Below, in pieces: positions 1 through 5,062 of a DNA stretch of 5,197 bases (positions within the stretch are counted from its first letter, which is position 1; every line of letters starts with the position of its first letter). Source of the DNA: Paracoccaceae bacterium (GTDB lineage: Bacteria > Pseudomonadota > Alphaproteobacteria > Rhodobacterales > Rhodobacteraceae). A model generated the notes under the pieces. It was not told the DNA's origin. It did no database searches and was given only the letters and a program-made list of their open reading frames with translations. Position numbers and translations under genes: made by a program. Location of the stretch: assembly GCA_020832725.1 (NCBI GenBank), contig JAFIEC010000022.1, positions 1 to 5,197 of the forward strand, in the 5' to 3' direction.

Positions 1-729
1 ATACTCGGCAACACACATCGCCGCCCAGCCCGCCCGGCGGCGCGACAGGGCCGGCTGATCGGAGGTGGCCGCGACCACCACCGCGCGGGCCATGCCCTCG
101 GGGCCCAGAACCTCCTCGACGAAATGGCGCAGCTCGCGCCCGCGCTCTCCGATCAGGCCGAGGACGACGACATCGGCCTCCAGCCCCCGGGCGAGATCGG
201 CCAGAAGCGAGGACTTGCCCACGCCCGCGCCCGCGAACAGCCCCAGCCGCTGGCCACGCACGATGGGCAGCAGCGTGTCGAACACCGCAAGCCCGGTGCC
301 CAGCCGCGCGCCAAGGCCCCGGCGCAGTCCCGGCGGCGGCGGCGGGGCCAGCAGCGGGCGCGGCGCGGGACCGCGCGGCAGGGGCCTGCCGTCGAGCGGG
401 CGGCCCGTGCTGTCGATCACCCGGCCCAGCCAGCGCGCATCGGGCCACCGGGCGGGCGAATCGGCCAGAATCACCCGGTCGCCCAGCCCCACGCGGCCCG
501 GCGCGCCGTCCAGCGCCAGCAGGCAGGCCCCCGGGGCCAGCCCCGCCACCTCGGCCCGAAGACGGCCGCCATCGCGGGTGCGGATCTCGGCGCTGTCGCC
601 CAGCGCGGCGTCACACTCGATCCCCTCGGCCTCTGCCCCGCGGGCCGAGAGGCGCGCGATTCGCCCCTCGGCCCGCCACAGGGCAGGCTCTGCCGAACGT
701 GCCATGCCCTCCCAGTCGATCCCTGACAT
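1..729 (-). CDS. fliI: FliI, flagellar type III export ATPase (N-terminal 243 residues, cut by window edge)
   Basis: This is the cytoplasmic ATPase of the flagellar export apparatus, related to the F1 beta subunit; it forms a hexamer below the export gate and helps unload substrates from their chaperones. Reading the minus strand from ATG at 729 gives an open frame to base 1. Residues ~20-120 form the N-terminal beta-barrel-like domain. A proline-rich link (~128-133) leads into the ATPase core: RGQRLGLFAG, then Walker A AGAGVGKSS (166-174, Lys172), then LIGERGREL (192-200), whose Glu195 matches the catalytic glutamate of this family, then TSDQPALSRR (222-231). Family members are about 440 residues, so roughly the last 200, including Walker B, lie outside the window. 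The start is supported by GGAGG at 735-739, five bases upstream of the ATG. It is transcribed divergently from flgB. The GERGRE and Walker A context separates it from the F1 ATPase; a non-flagellar type III ATPase is unlikely given its neighbours. Confidence 0.95.
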   Translation of the reverse strand, partial: MSGIDWEGMARSAEPALWRAEGRIARLSARGAEAEGIECDAALGDSAEIRTRDGGRLRAEVAGLAPGACLLALDGAPGRVGLGDRVILADSPARWPDARWLGRVIDSTGRPLDGRPLPRGPAPRPLLAPPPPPGLRRGLGARLGTGLAVFDTLLPIVRGQRLGLFAGAGVGKSSLLADLARGLEADVVVLGLIGERGRELRHFVEEVLGPEGMARAVVVAATSDQPALSRRRAGWAAMCVAEY

Positions 730-748
730 CCTGTCCTCCGCGCAAGAG

Positions 749-771
749 GGCCCGGCGATGGCCCGGCCGAT
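749..771. repeat. Imperfect tandem repeat, 11/12-base unit, in the fliI-flgB gap
   Basis: GGCCCGGCGAT (749-759) is followed directly by GGCCCGGCCGAT (760-771), the same unit with one extra C; the next GG begins a third copy that stops at once. It could be a duplicated protein-binding site or a slippage product. It lies just upstream of the fliI ribosome-binding site on the minus strand. A role is not shown by the sequence. Confidence 0.45.
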
Positions 772-775
772 GGAA

Positions 776-805
776 GGGCTTTCTAAACGAATCGTCCTTA
801 AGCCC
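776..805. repeat. Inverted repeat GGGCTT-N18-AAGCCC
   Basis: GGGCTT at 776-781 is mirrored by AAGCCC at 800-805 around an 18-base AT-richer centre that itself holds CTTAAG at 797-802. Six-base arms with this spacing could be an operator half-site pair. In a GC-rich genome, six-base arms also arise by chance, so this is a weak call. The placement between divergent flagellar genes is the main reason to record it. Confidence 0.35.
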
Positions 806-820
806 GTCTTACGCGCAGCC

Positions 821-825
821 GGGAG
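821..825 (+). promoter_or_regulatory. flgB ribosome-binding site
   Basis: GGGAG lies eight bases before the ATG at 834. It decides the flgB start: an in-frame ATG at 699 would add 45 residues that overlap fliI and do not resemble any FlgB N-terminus, whereas the protein from 834 begins with the expected rod-protein helix. Confidence 0.75.
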
Positions 826-833
826 AAACCCGC

Positions 834-1211
834 ATGACCCACGAGATCGAGACGATGCGCATGGCCCAGGCCATGGCCAGCCATGCCGCCCGCCGGCAGG
901 TCCTTGTCTCCGACAATATCGCCCGCGCCGACATTCCCGGTGCCCGCGCCCGCGACCTGCCCGCCTTTGCCGACAGCTATCGCCTCGCCCGGATCGGGGA
1001 GCGTCCGACGCCCGGTGCCGCCCCGGGCAGCGCCGCGCCCCCTCCCCGCCCGGTGGAGCGGGGGGGGCCGCTCTCGCCCTCGGGCGGCAATGTCTCGCTG
1101 GAGCGGGAGATGTTCGCCCTGGCCGATGTGAAATCCCAGCATGACATGGCCCTGACGGTCTGGAAGAAGTCGCTTGACCTTCTCCGCCTCAGCCTTGGCC
1201 GCAACCGCTGA
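834..1211 (+). CDS. flgB: FlgB, flagellar proximal rod protein
   Basis: FlgB is a proximal rod subunit, exported through the flagellar type III system and assembled near FliE in the periplasm. The 125-residue protein is close to the family's usual length of about 130. It starts with an amphipathic helix (residues 2-24) and the rod-family motif, here DNIARADIPGARARDL (27-42). A low-complexity Pro/Ala linker follows (~58-80). The C-terminal helix begins GNVSLEREMFALADVKSQHD (85-104) and ends KKSLDLLRLSLGR, which is typical of FlgB. The usual motif is NIANADTPGYKARD; here the second Asn is Arg31, Thr is Ile34 and Tyr is Ala37, so the motif is diverged. An 8-G tract at 1060-1067 lies in the linker, but the frame is intact on both sides. 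It is first in the plus-strand operon, eight bases before flgC, with which it should share the rod. Confidence 0.9.
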   Translation: MTHEIETMRMAQAMASHAARRQVLVSDNIARADIPGARARDLPAFADSYRLARIGERPTPGAAPGSAAPPPRPVERGGPLSPSGGNVSLEREMFALADVKSQHDMALTVWKKSLDLLRLSLGRNR

Positions 1212-1219
1212 GGCCGGGG

Positions 1220-1621
1220 ATGAGCAACGATCTTTCCGCCGCCCGCGCTGCTGCCGCCGCCGCGATGCACGCCCAGACCGCCCGGCTCCGCGTGGTGACC
1301 GAGAATATCGCCAATGCCGATACGCCCGGCTATCGGCGCAAGCTGATCACCTTCGAGCAGGCCGCCCCCGGGGCCGCGCGCGGGCCCGCGCCTGCCGTGG
1401 CCCCCGGGCCGCTGCGCCTGTCGGGACGGGAGCTGCCCCTTGTCCACGACCCCCACCACCCCCTCGCCGACGAGAGCGGGCATTACCGCGGCTCGGGTGT
1501 CGATCTGGTGGTGGAGATCGCCGACGCCCGCGAGGCCCAGCGCTCCTACGAGGCCAGCCTGCGCGTCTTCGACCAGGCCCGCCAGATGGGCAGCGCGCTG
1601 CTCGACCTCATCCGCCGCTGA
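1220..1621 (+). CDS. flgC: FlgC, flagellar proximal rod protein
   Basis: FlgC forms part of the proximal rod, in contact with FlgB and FlgF, and is a type III export substrate. The 133-residue protein matches the family length. The N-terminal helix contains TENIANADTPGYRRK (27-41), a textbook rod/hook motif. The C-terminal part, from SGVDLVVEIADAREAQRSYE (92-111) through QARQMGSALLDLIRR, is the FlgC pattern of an MxDxxxAxRxYxAN-like helix. The middle is short and rich in Ala, Pro and Gly. GAGG at 1210-1213 overlaps the flgB stop codon and lies six bases before the ATG, which suggests translational coupling. FlgB is the closest alternative family, but the tidy flgB upstream and the C-terminal helix favour FlgC. 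Confidence 0.94.
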   Translation: MSNDLSAARAAAAAAMHAQTARLRVVTENIANADTPGYRRKLITFEQAAPGAARGPAPAVAPGPLRLSGRELPLVHDPHHPLADESGHYRGSGVDLVVEIADAREAQRSYEASLRVFDQARQMGSALLDLIRR

Positions 1622-1635
1622 CCGGAGCATCGACC

Positions 1636-1932
1636 ATGAATCTCTCGCCCCTTGCCGCAGCCCAGGCCTATGCCGGAACCCGCGCGCTGACCCGGCCCGA
1701 CCCGGCCCCCGGTGCCGGTCCCGAAACCGGCCCCCTTGCCGCCGCCGCCACCCATTTCGCCGCCACCCTCGCGCGCGGCGAGGACACCGCCCGCGCCGTC
1801 ATGGCCGGGCGGGCCGATCCGCATGCGCTGGTGCAGGCCCTGTCCGAGGCCGAGCTGGCCATCGAAACCGCCGTCACCCTCCGCGACCGGGTGGTGGAGG
1901 CCTATCAGGAAATCCTCAGGATGCCGGTGTGA
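1636..1932 (+). CDS. fliE: FliE, MS-ring to rod junction protein
   Basis: FliE links the MS ring (FliF) to the proximal rod and is needed for export of the other rod proteins. The 98-residue product is near the family's usual ~100. The N-terminal half is Ala/Pro/Gly-rich and poorly conserved, as in the family. The C-terminal half carries the signature: DPHALVQALSEAELAIETAV (61-80), then LRDRVVEAYQEILRMPV (82-98), which ends in the near-invariant YQEI-RMPV. GGAG at 1624-1627, eight bases before the ATG at 1636, fixes the start. A much longer reading of the same frame from 1174 overlaps flgB and flgC out of frame and can be discarded. It is followed after one base by fliQ. Confidence 0.95.
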   Translation: MNLSPLAAAQAYAGTRALTRPDPAPGAGPETGPLAAAATHFAATLARGEDTARAVMAGRADPHALVQALSEAELAIETAVTLRDRVVEAYQEILRMPV

Positions 1933-1933
1933 C

Positions 1934-2200
1934 ATGACCGAAGGCATGCTTCTCGACACGATGCGCCAGGGCCTGTGGCTCTCGGTCTCGATCTCGGCAC
2001 CGATCCTGGGGGTGGCGCTGGTCACCGGGCTGTGCGTGGGCCTGTTCCAGGCGCTGACCTCGGTGCAGGAGATGACGCTGACCTTCGTGCCCAAGCTGGC
2101 GGCGATGCTGGCCACCTTCTGGGCCTCGATGTCGTTCATGTCCGGCGCGCTGAGCGATTTCTTCCGGGGCACCATCATTCCCCAGATCGCGGGGGGCTGA
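1934..2200 (+). CDS. fliQ: FliQ, flagellar export gate membrane protein
   Basis: FliQ, with FliP and FliR, forms the helical export gate inside the MS ring through which rod, hook and filament subunits pass. The 88-residue product has the standard FliQ length and two hydrophobic hairpin helices (about residues 14-39 and 50-74). Between them sits the family signature QALTSVQEMTLTFVPKL (39-55), with Glu46 and Lys54. The C-terminus, DFFRGTIIPQI, is also typical. The ATG lies one base after the fliE stop; the nearest Shine-Dalgarno-like AGGA (1918-1921) is 12 bases away, so translation probably depends on coupling to fliE. FliP and FliR are not in the window: the gate genes are split here, with fliQ placed among rod genes. 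Confidence 0.96.
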   Translation: MTEGMLLDTMRQGLWLSVSISAPILGVALVTGLCVGLFQALTSVQEMTLTFVPKLAAMLATFWASMSFMSGALSDFFRGTIIPQIAGG

Positions 2201-2203
2201 GCC

Positions 2204-2932
2204 ATGAGCCAGGCCATCGCCGCCGCCCTGTCACGCCAGACCGGCCTGATGCGCGAGATGCAGCTGATCGCGGGCAACATCGCCAATGCGGCCACCACCG
2301 GCTATCGCCGCGAGGGTCTGCTCTTTGCCGAGCATGTCCGCCCCCTGGGTGGCGCGGCCGGGGCCGGGGGCGACGGGCTGTCCATCCCCCATGCCATCGC
2401 GCGGCGCACGGATATGGGCCCCGGCCCGATGTCGGCCACCGGCGGCACGCTGGATCTGGCGGTGGAGGGGCCGGGCTTCTTCCGCGTCGACACCCCGGAG
2501 GGAGAGCGTCTGACCCGCGCGGGTGCCTTCCTGCGCAGCCCCGAGGGGGCGGTGGTCACGCCTGCGGGCGATACCCTGCTGGACGCGGGCGGGGCGCCCG
2601 TCTTCCTGCCGCCGCTGGCCCGCGACATCGCGCTTGCGGAGGATGGCACCCTGTCGGCCGACGGGGCGCCGGTGGCGCGTCTCGGCGTGGTCCTGCCCGC
2701 CGATCCCGCAGACCTGCAGCGCGAGGCCGGGGCGCTCTTCCGGTCCGCGGGCGCGCTTGTGCCGGTGGACGAGGCCCGCATCCGGCAGGGCATGCTGGAG
2801 GGGTCCAACGTCGATCCCGTCACCGAGATCGCGCGCATGATCGAGGTGCAGCGCGCCTACGAGCTGGGCCAGCAGATGCTGGAGCGCGAGGACCAGCGCA
2901 TCCGCGACACCATCCGCGCCATGAACCGCTGA
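2204..2932 (+). CDS. flgF: FlgF, flagellar proximal rod protein
   Basis: FlgF is the upper proximal rod protein, below the FlgG distal rod, and is exported by the type III system. The 242 residues agree with the family (about 240-250). The N-terminal D0 part has LIAGNIANAATTGYRREG (21-38). The central domain includes GGTLDLAVEGPGFFRVDTPE (80-99) and LTRAGAFLRSPEG, both usual in FlgE/F/G proteins. The C-terminal D0 helix holds GMLEGSNVDPVTEIARMIEV (196-215) and QRAYELGQQMLEREDQRIRD. It lacks the FlgG-specific TLPxGxQxGxG stretch, which with gene order supports FlgF over FlgG. The ATG lies three bases after the fliQ stop, with a G6 run (2191-2196) as a possible weak ribosome site inside the fliQ end. 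Confidence 0.93.
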   Translation: MSQAIAAALSRQTGLMREMQLIAGNIANAATTGYRREGLLFAEHVRPLGGAAGAGGDGLSIPHAIARRTDMGPGPMSATGGTLDLAVEGPGFFRVDTPEGERLTRAGAFLRSPEGAVVTPAGDTLLDAGGAPVFLPPLARDIALAEDGTLSADGAPVARLGVVLPADPADLQREAGALFRSAGALVPVDEARIRQGMLEGSNVDPVTEIARMIEVQRAYELGQQMLEREDQRIRDTIRAMNR

Positions 2933-3012
2933 GGATCCCGCAGACCGCATTACAGGCCGCCAATGCAGACGACAGACCGCAACCACGCAACACCCATACG
3001 GGAGCAGGACAG
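2933..3012. other. 80-base flgF-flgG gap with repeated CAGAC
   Basis: This is the only sizeable gap inside the plus-strand operon. It is richer in A and C than the genes around it and has CAGACCGCA twice (2941-2949 and 2973-2981), with a third CAGAC at 2966-2970. An ATG at 2963 is out of frame with flgG. GGAG (3001-3004) and AGGA (3006-3009) provide ribosome binding for flgG. I see no stem with a T-run and no recognised promoter; an internal promoter, mRNA-processing site or leader is possible but not shown. Confidence 0.4.
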
Positions 3013-3798
3013 ATGCAATCCCTCAGGATCGCCGCCACCGGCATGCAGGCCCAGTCGCTCAGGGTCGAGGTCATTTCCAACAACCTCGCCAACATGAACA
3101 CCACCGCCTATACCCCGCGCCGCGCCGAATTCGCCGATCTGCACTACCAGCAGCCGGTGCGCGCGGGCACGATCGCGGCCTCCGACGGCACGATCCTGCC
3201 TGCAGGGGTGCAGGTGGGTCTGGGCGTGCGCCCCTCGGCCGTCACCATGGACGTGGCCCAGGGCCCCCTTGCCGCCACCGGAGGAGAGCTTGACCTCGCC
3301 ATCGAGGGGCCCGGCTGGCTGGAGGTGGCGATGCCCGGGGGCGTGCCCGCCTATACCCGCGACGGCGGGCTGAAACGCACCGGAGACGGGCTGATCGTCA
3401 CCTCCGGCGGCCATCCCGTCCAGCCCGAGATCACCATTCCCGCCGATGCCGTCTCGATCAGCATCAATGCCGAGGGGGAGGTCTATGCCCATTTCCGCGA
3501 CCGGGTCGAACCCGAGGAGCTGGGCCGCCTCACGCTGGCCGGTTTCGTCAACGAAAAGGGGCTCGAGGCGCTGGGCGGCAACCTCTATGCCGAAACTGCG
3601 GCCTCCGGCCCGCCCTTCCTCGCCGCTCCCGGAGAGGAGGGGCTGGGCCTGCTTCGGCAGGGCTATCTCGAGGGGTCGTCGGTGGACGCGGTGCGGGAGC
3701 TGACCGACCTGATCGAGGCCCAGCGCGGCTATGAGCTGAACGCCAAGGTGATCACCGCATCCGACCAGATGCTCGGCGCCACCACGCAGTTGCGCTGA
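3013..3798 (+). CDS. flgG: FlgG, flagellar distal rod protein
   Basis: FlgG forms the distal rod that passes through the P and L rings and meets the hook. The 261 residues equal the usual length. The N-terminus has AATGMQAQSLRVEVISNNLA (7-26) and NMNTTAYTPRRAEFADLHYQ (27-46). Residues ~45-63 match the FlgG-specific insertion that makes the rod stiff relative to the hook protein, followed by LPAGVQVGLGVRP (62-73). The central domain has ATGGELDLAIEGPGWLEV (88-105). The C-terminal helix is QGYLEGSSVDAVRELTDLIE (216-235) then AQRGYELNAKVITASDQML. The common NTTGF/Y is NTTAY here (Ala32). The start follows GGAG at 3001-3004 by eight bases. Longer readings of this frame from 1975 run through flgF out of frame and are spurious. 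Its stop overlaps the flgA start (TGATG), implying coupled translation. Confidence 0.96.
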   Translation: MQSLRIAATGMQAQSLRVEVISNNLANMNTTAYTPRRAEFADLHYQQPVRAGTIAASDGTILPAGVQVGLGVRPSAVTMDVAQGPLAATGGELDLAIEGPGWLEVAMPGGVPAYTRDGGLKRTGDGLIVTSGGHPVQPEITIPADAVSISINAEGEVYAHFRDRVEPEELGRLTLAGFVNEKGLEALGGNLYAETAASGPPFLAAPGEEGLGLLRQGYLEGSSVDAVRELTDLIEAQRGYELNAKVITASDQMLGATTQLR

Positions 3799-4289
3799 TG
3801 CGGATGTGGCCCCGCCTTTCGCCGTTCCTGCCGGGCGCGCTGGCCGCGCTGCTGGCAATGCAGCCCGCCCCCGTCACCGCTCAGGCAACGGGTCTCGCCG
3901 CCACGGCGCAGCAGACGGGACTTGTCGCCGCCCGCCTTGTGCGCGCCCAGCAGATCGTCGGTCCCGGCGATCTGGTGCTGTCGTCCGACGCCGGGCCGGG
4001 TGCGGAGCGCGCGCTTTCCGACGCCCTCGGGCAGGAGGCGCGCGTCATGCTGCATCCCGGCCGCCCGGTTCATGCCCGCGACCTCGGCCCCCCGGCGCTG
4101 GTGGAGCGCAACCAGATCGTGCGCCTGATCTACCGCAGCGGCGGGCTCAGCATCATGGCCGAGGGCCGGGCGCTGGGCCGCGCCGCCGAGGGCGAGGGGC
4201 TGCGCGTGCTCAACCTGTCCTCCCGCACGACGGTCAGCGGGATCGTCGCGCCGGGCGGCCATGTCGTCGTCTCTCCCCGCCTGCCCTGA
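3798..4289 (+). CDS. flgA: FlgA, P-ring assembly chaperone (short form)
   Basis: FlgA is a periplasmic chaperone that assists FlgI in forming the P ring around the rod. The 163-residue product opens with a Sec signal peptide: Arg2 and Arg6, a hydrophobic core (~10-22), and a likely cut after VTA (residue 28). Then comes a SAF-like domain: LVAARLVRAQQIVGPGDLVL (42-61) and ARVMLHPGRPVHARDLGPPA (81-100). The C-terminal FlgA fold contains RNQIVRLIYRSGGLSIMAEG (104-123), then RVLNLSSRTTVSGIV and GGHVVVSP. The enteric protein is about 220 residues with an extra N-terminal domain that is absent here; short forms are usual in this bacterial group as far as I know. The ATG at 3798 overlaps the flgG stop by one base; an in-frame ATG at 3804 is an alternative start two residues in. 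flgI, its client, is not in the window. Confidence 0.9.
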   Translation: MRMWPRLSPFLPGALAALLAMQPAPVTAQATGLAATAQQTGLVAARLVRAQQIVGPGDLVLSSDAGPGAERALSDALGQEARVMLHPGRPVHARDLGPPALVERNQIVRLIYRSGGLSIMAEGRALGRAAEGEGLRVLNLSSRTTVSGIVAPGGHVVVSPRLP

Positions 4290-4300
4290 GCCCCCCAGAG

Positions 4301-4305
4301 AAAGG
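4301..4305 (+). promoter_or_regulatory. flgH ribosome-binding site
   Basis: AAAGG, within a purine stretch AGAGAAAGG (4297-4305), lies six bases before the ATG at 4312. It supports that start over the in-frame ATG at 4261, which lies inside flgA and would put 17 hydrophilic, proline-rich residues before the lipoprotein signal. Confidence 0.65.
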
Positions 4306-4311
4306 CCGACC

Positions 4312-5052
4312 ATGCCCGATGTCTCCATCCTCTGCCCGCGCGCCTTGCCGGCCCTCGCGGCGGTGCTGCTGCTTGCCGCCGGGTGCCAGCGGCTCGATCA
4401 TGTGGGCAAGGCCCCCGACCTCAGCGCCGTCACCGCCAGCGCCGAATTCGCCGCCTCGGGCCCGGCCCGCGCCGGCCCCCCGGGCCAGAGGGTCTCGGCC
4501 TCGCTGTTCCAGGGGGCGGGGGGCGGCATCCTTGCCGGTCGGCGCGCCGCCGGGCAGGGCGACATGCTGACCGTCGTCATCGAGATCGACGAGCGCGCCG
4601 AGATGACCAACAGCACCGGCCGGAGCCGCGGCTCGTCCGAGCGGATGGCCATTCCCGAATTCCTCGGCCTGCCGCAATCGGTCGATCCGCTGCTGCCCCA
4701 GGGGGCAAGCCTTGGCAATGCGGTCTCGGCCACGGGGGCGGCGTCGTCCTCGGGTGATGGCAACACGCGGCGGCGCGAACGCCTGACCCTGCGGTTGGCG
4801 GCCACGGTGCTGGAGGTGCTGCCCAACGGCCATTACCTGATCCGCGGCAGCCAGGAGATCCGCGTCAATTTCGAGCTGCGGGAGCTTGTCATCACCGGCA
4901 TCGTGCGCCCGGGCGACATCACCCGCCGCAACGAGATCGCCTATGACCGGATCGCCTCGGCCCGGATTTCCTATGGCGGGCGGGGCCATATCACCGACAT
5001 GCAACAGCCGCGATGGGGCCAGCAGCTGGCCGACATCGTGCTGCCGTTCTAG
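4312..5052 (+). CDS. flgH: FlgH, flagellar L-ring lipoprotein
   Basis: FlgH builds the L ring, the outer-membrane bushing through which the rod turns. The 246-residue product begins with a lipoprotein signal: Arg10, a hydrophobic stretch (11-22) and the lipobox LAAGC, with the acylated Cys at residue 25. The mature part has SLFQGAGGGILAGRRAAGQG (64-83), then DMLTVVIEIDERAEMTNSTG (84-103), a Ser/Gly-rich variable stretch (~132-152), and the conserved C-terminal half: NGHYLIRGSQEIRVNFELRE (172-191), ITGIVRPGDITRRNEIAYDR (194-213), ARISYGGRGHITDMQQPRWG (217-236) and the terminal DIVLPF. Length and motif order fit the family (about 230-250). It lies 22 bases after flgA; in enteric bacteria flgI would follow, but here a FliL-like gene does. 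Confidence 0.96.
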   Translation: MPDVSILCPRALPALAAVLLLAAGCQRLDHVGKAPDLSAVTASAEFAASGPARAGPPGQRVSASLFQGAGGGILAGRRAAGQGDMLTVVIEIDERAEMTNSTGRSRGSSERMAIPEFLGLPQSVDPLLPQGASLGNAVSATGAASSSGDGNTRRRERLTLRLAATVLEVLPNGHYLIRGSQEIRVNFELRELVITGIVRPGDITRRNEIAYDRIASARISYGGRGHITDMQQPRWGQQLADIVLPF

Positions 5053-5062
5053 GCCGCCCGGG

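Larger units (their letters stand above)
730..833. promoter_or_regulatory. Divergent fliI / flgB intergenic region
   Basis: These 104 bases separate the start codons of fliI (minus) and flgB (plus) and must hold the 5' leaders, and very likely the promoters, for both directions. Bases 781-801 are AT-richer than anything else in the window, as expected for a melting or activator-binding region. I could not match a convincing sigma-54 (GG-N10-GC), sigma-28, CtrA (TTAA-N7-TTAA) or housekeeping promoter. A TAAA at 784-787 followed by GCC at 802-804 is only a partial sigma-28 resemblance. The assignment rests on gene orientation and base composition, not on a recognised box. Confidence 0.55.

Noticed and set aside
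759..785. Sigma-54 promoter candidates starting at TGGCCC (759) and TGGAAG (771)
   Set aside because: The required GC ten bases after the GG is missing in both: GG at 772-773 and TA at 784-785 are found in its place.
784..810. Possible sigma-28 promoter (TAAA at 784-787, GCC at 802-804) or CtrA box (CTAA ... TTAA)
   Set aside because: The downstream sigma-28 half matches only about four of eight consensus positions. The CtrA-like halves are separated by 11 bases, not 7, and the first half is imperfect.
65..1144. Long plus-strand open frame (359 codons) across the fliI region, and a second one at 124-726
   Set aside because: They are shadows of fliI on the opposite strand. The translations are Arg/Pro/Ser-rich with no domain, whereas the minus strand gives clear Walker A and GERGRE motifs. 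High GC content removes stop codons from all frames.
977..1630. Minus-strand open frames opposite the operon (also 1546-2298, 2231-2986, 2950-3858, 3729-4328 and 4234-5004)
   Set aside because: Each lies antisense to a recognised flagellar gene, has low-complexity Gly/Arg/Ala/His-rich sequence and shows no family motif or start signal; they come from stop-poor GC-rich DNA.
1975..3798. A 607-codon frame that could suggest a large fusion protein ending in FlgG
   Set aside because: The first ~346 codons run through fliQ and flgF out of frame with repetitive Arg/Gly/Pro sequence. FlgG alone, from ATG 3013 with its own ribosome site, has the full family length.
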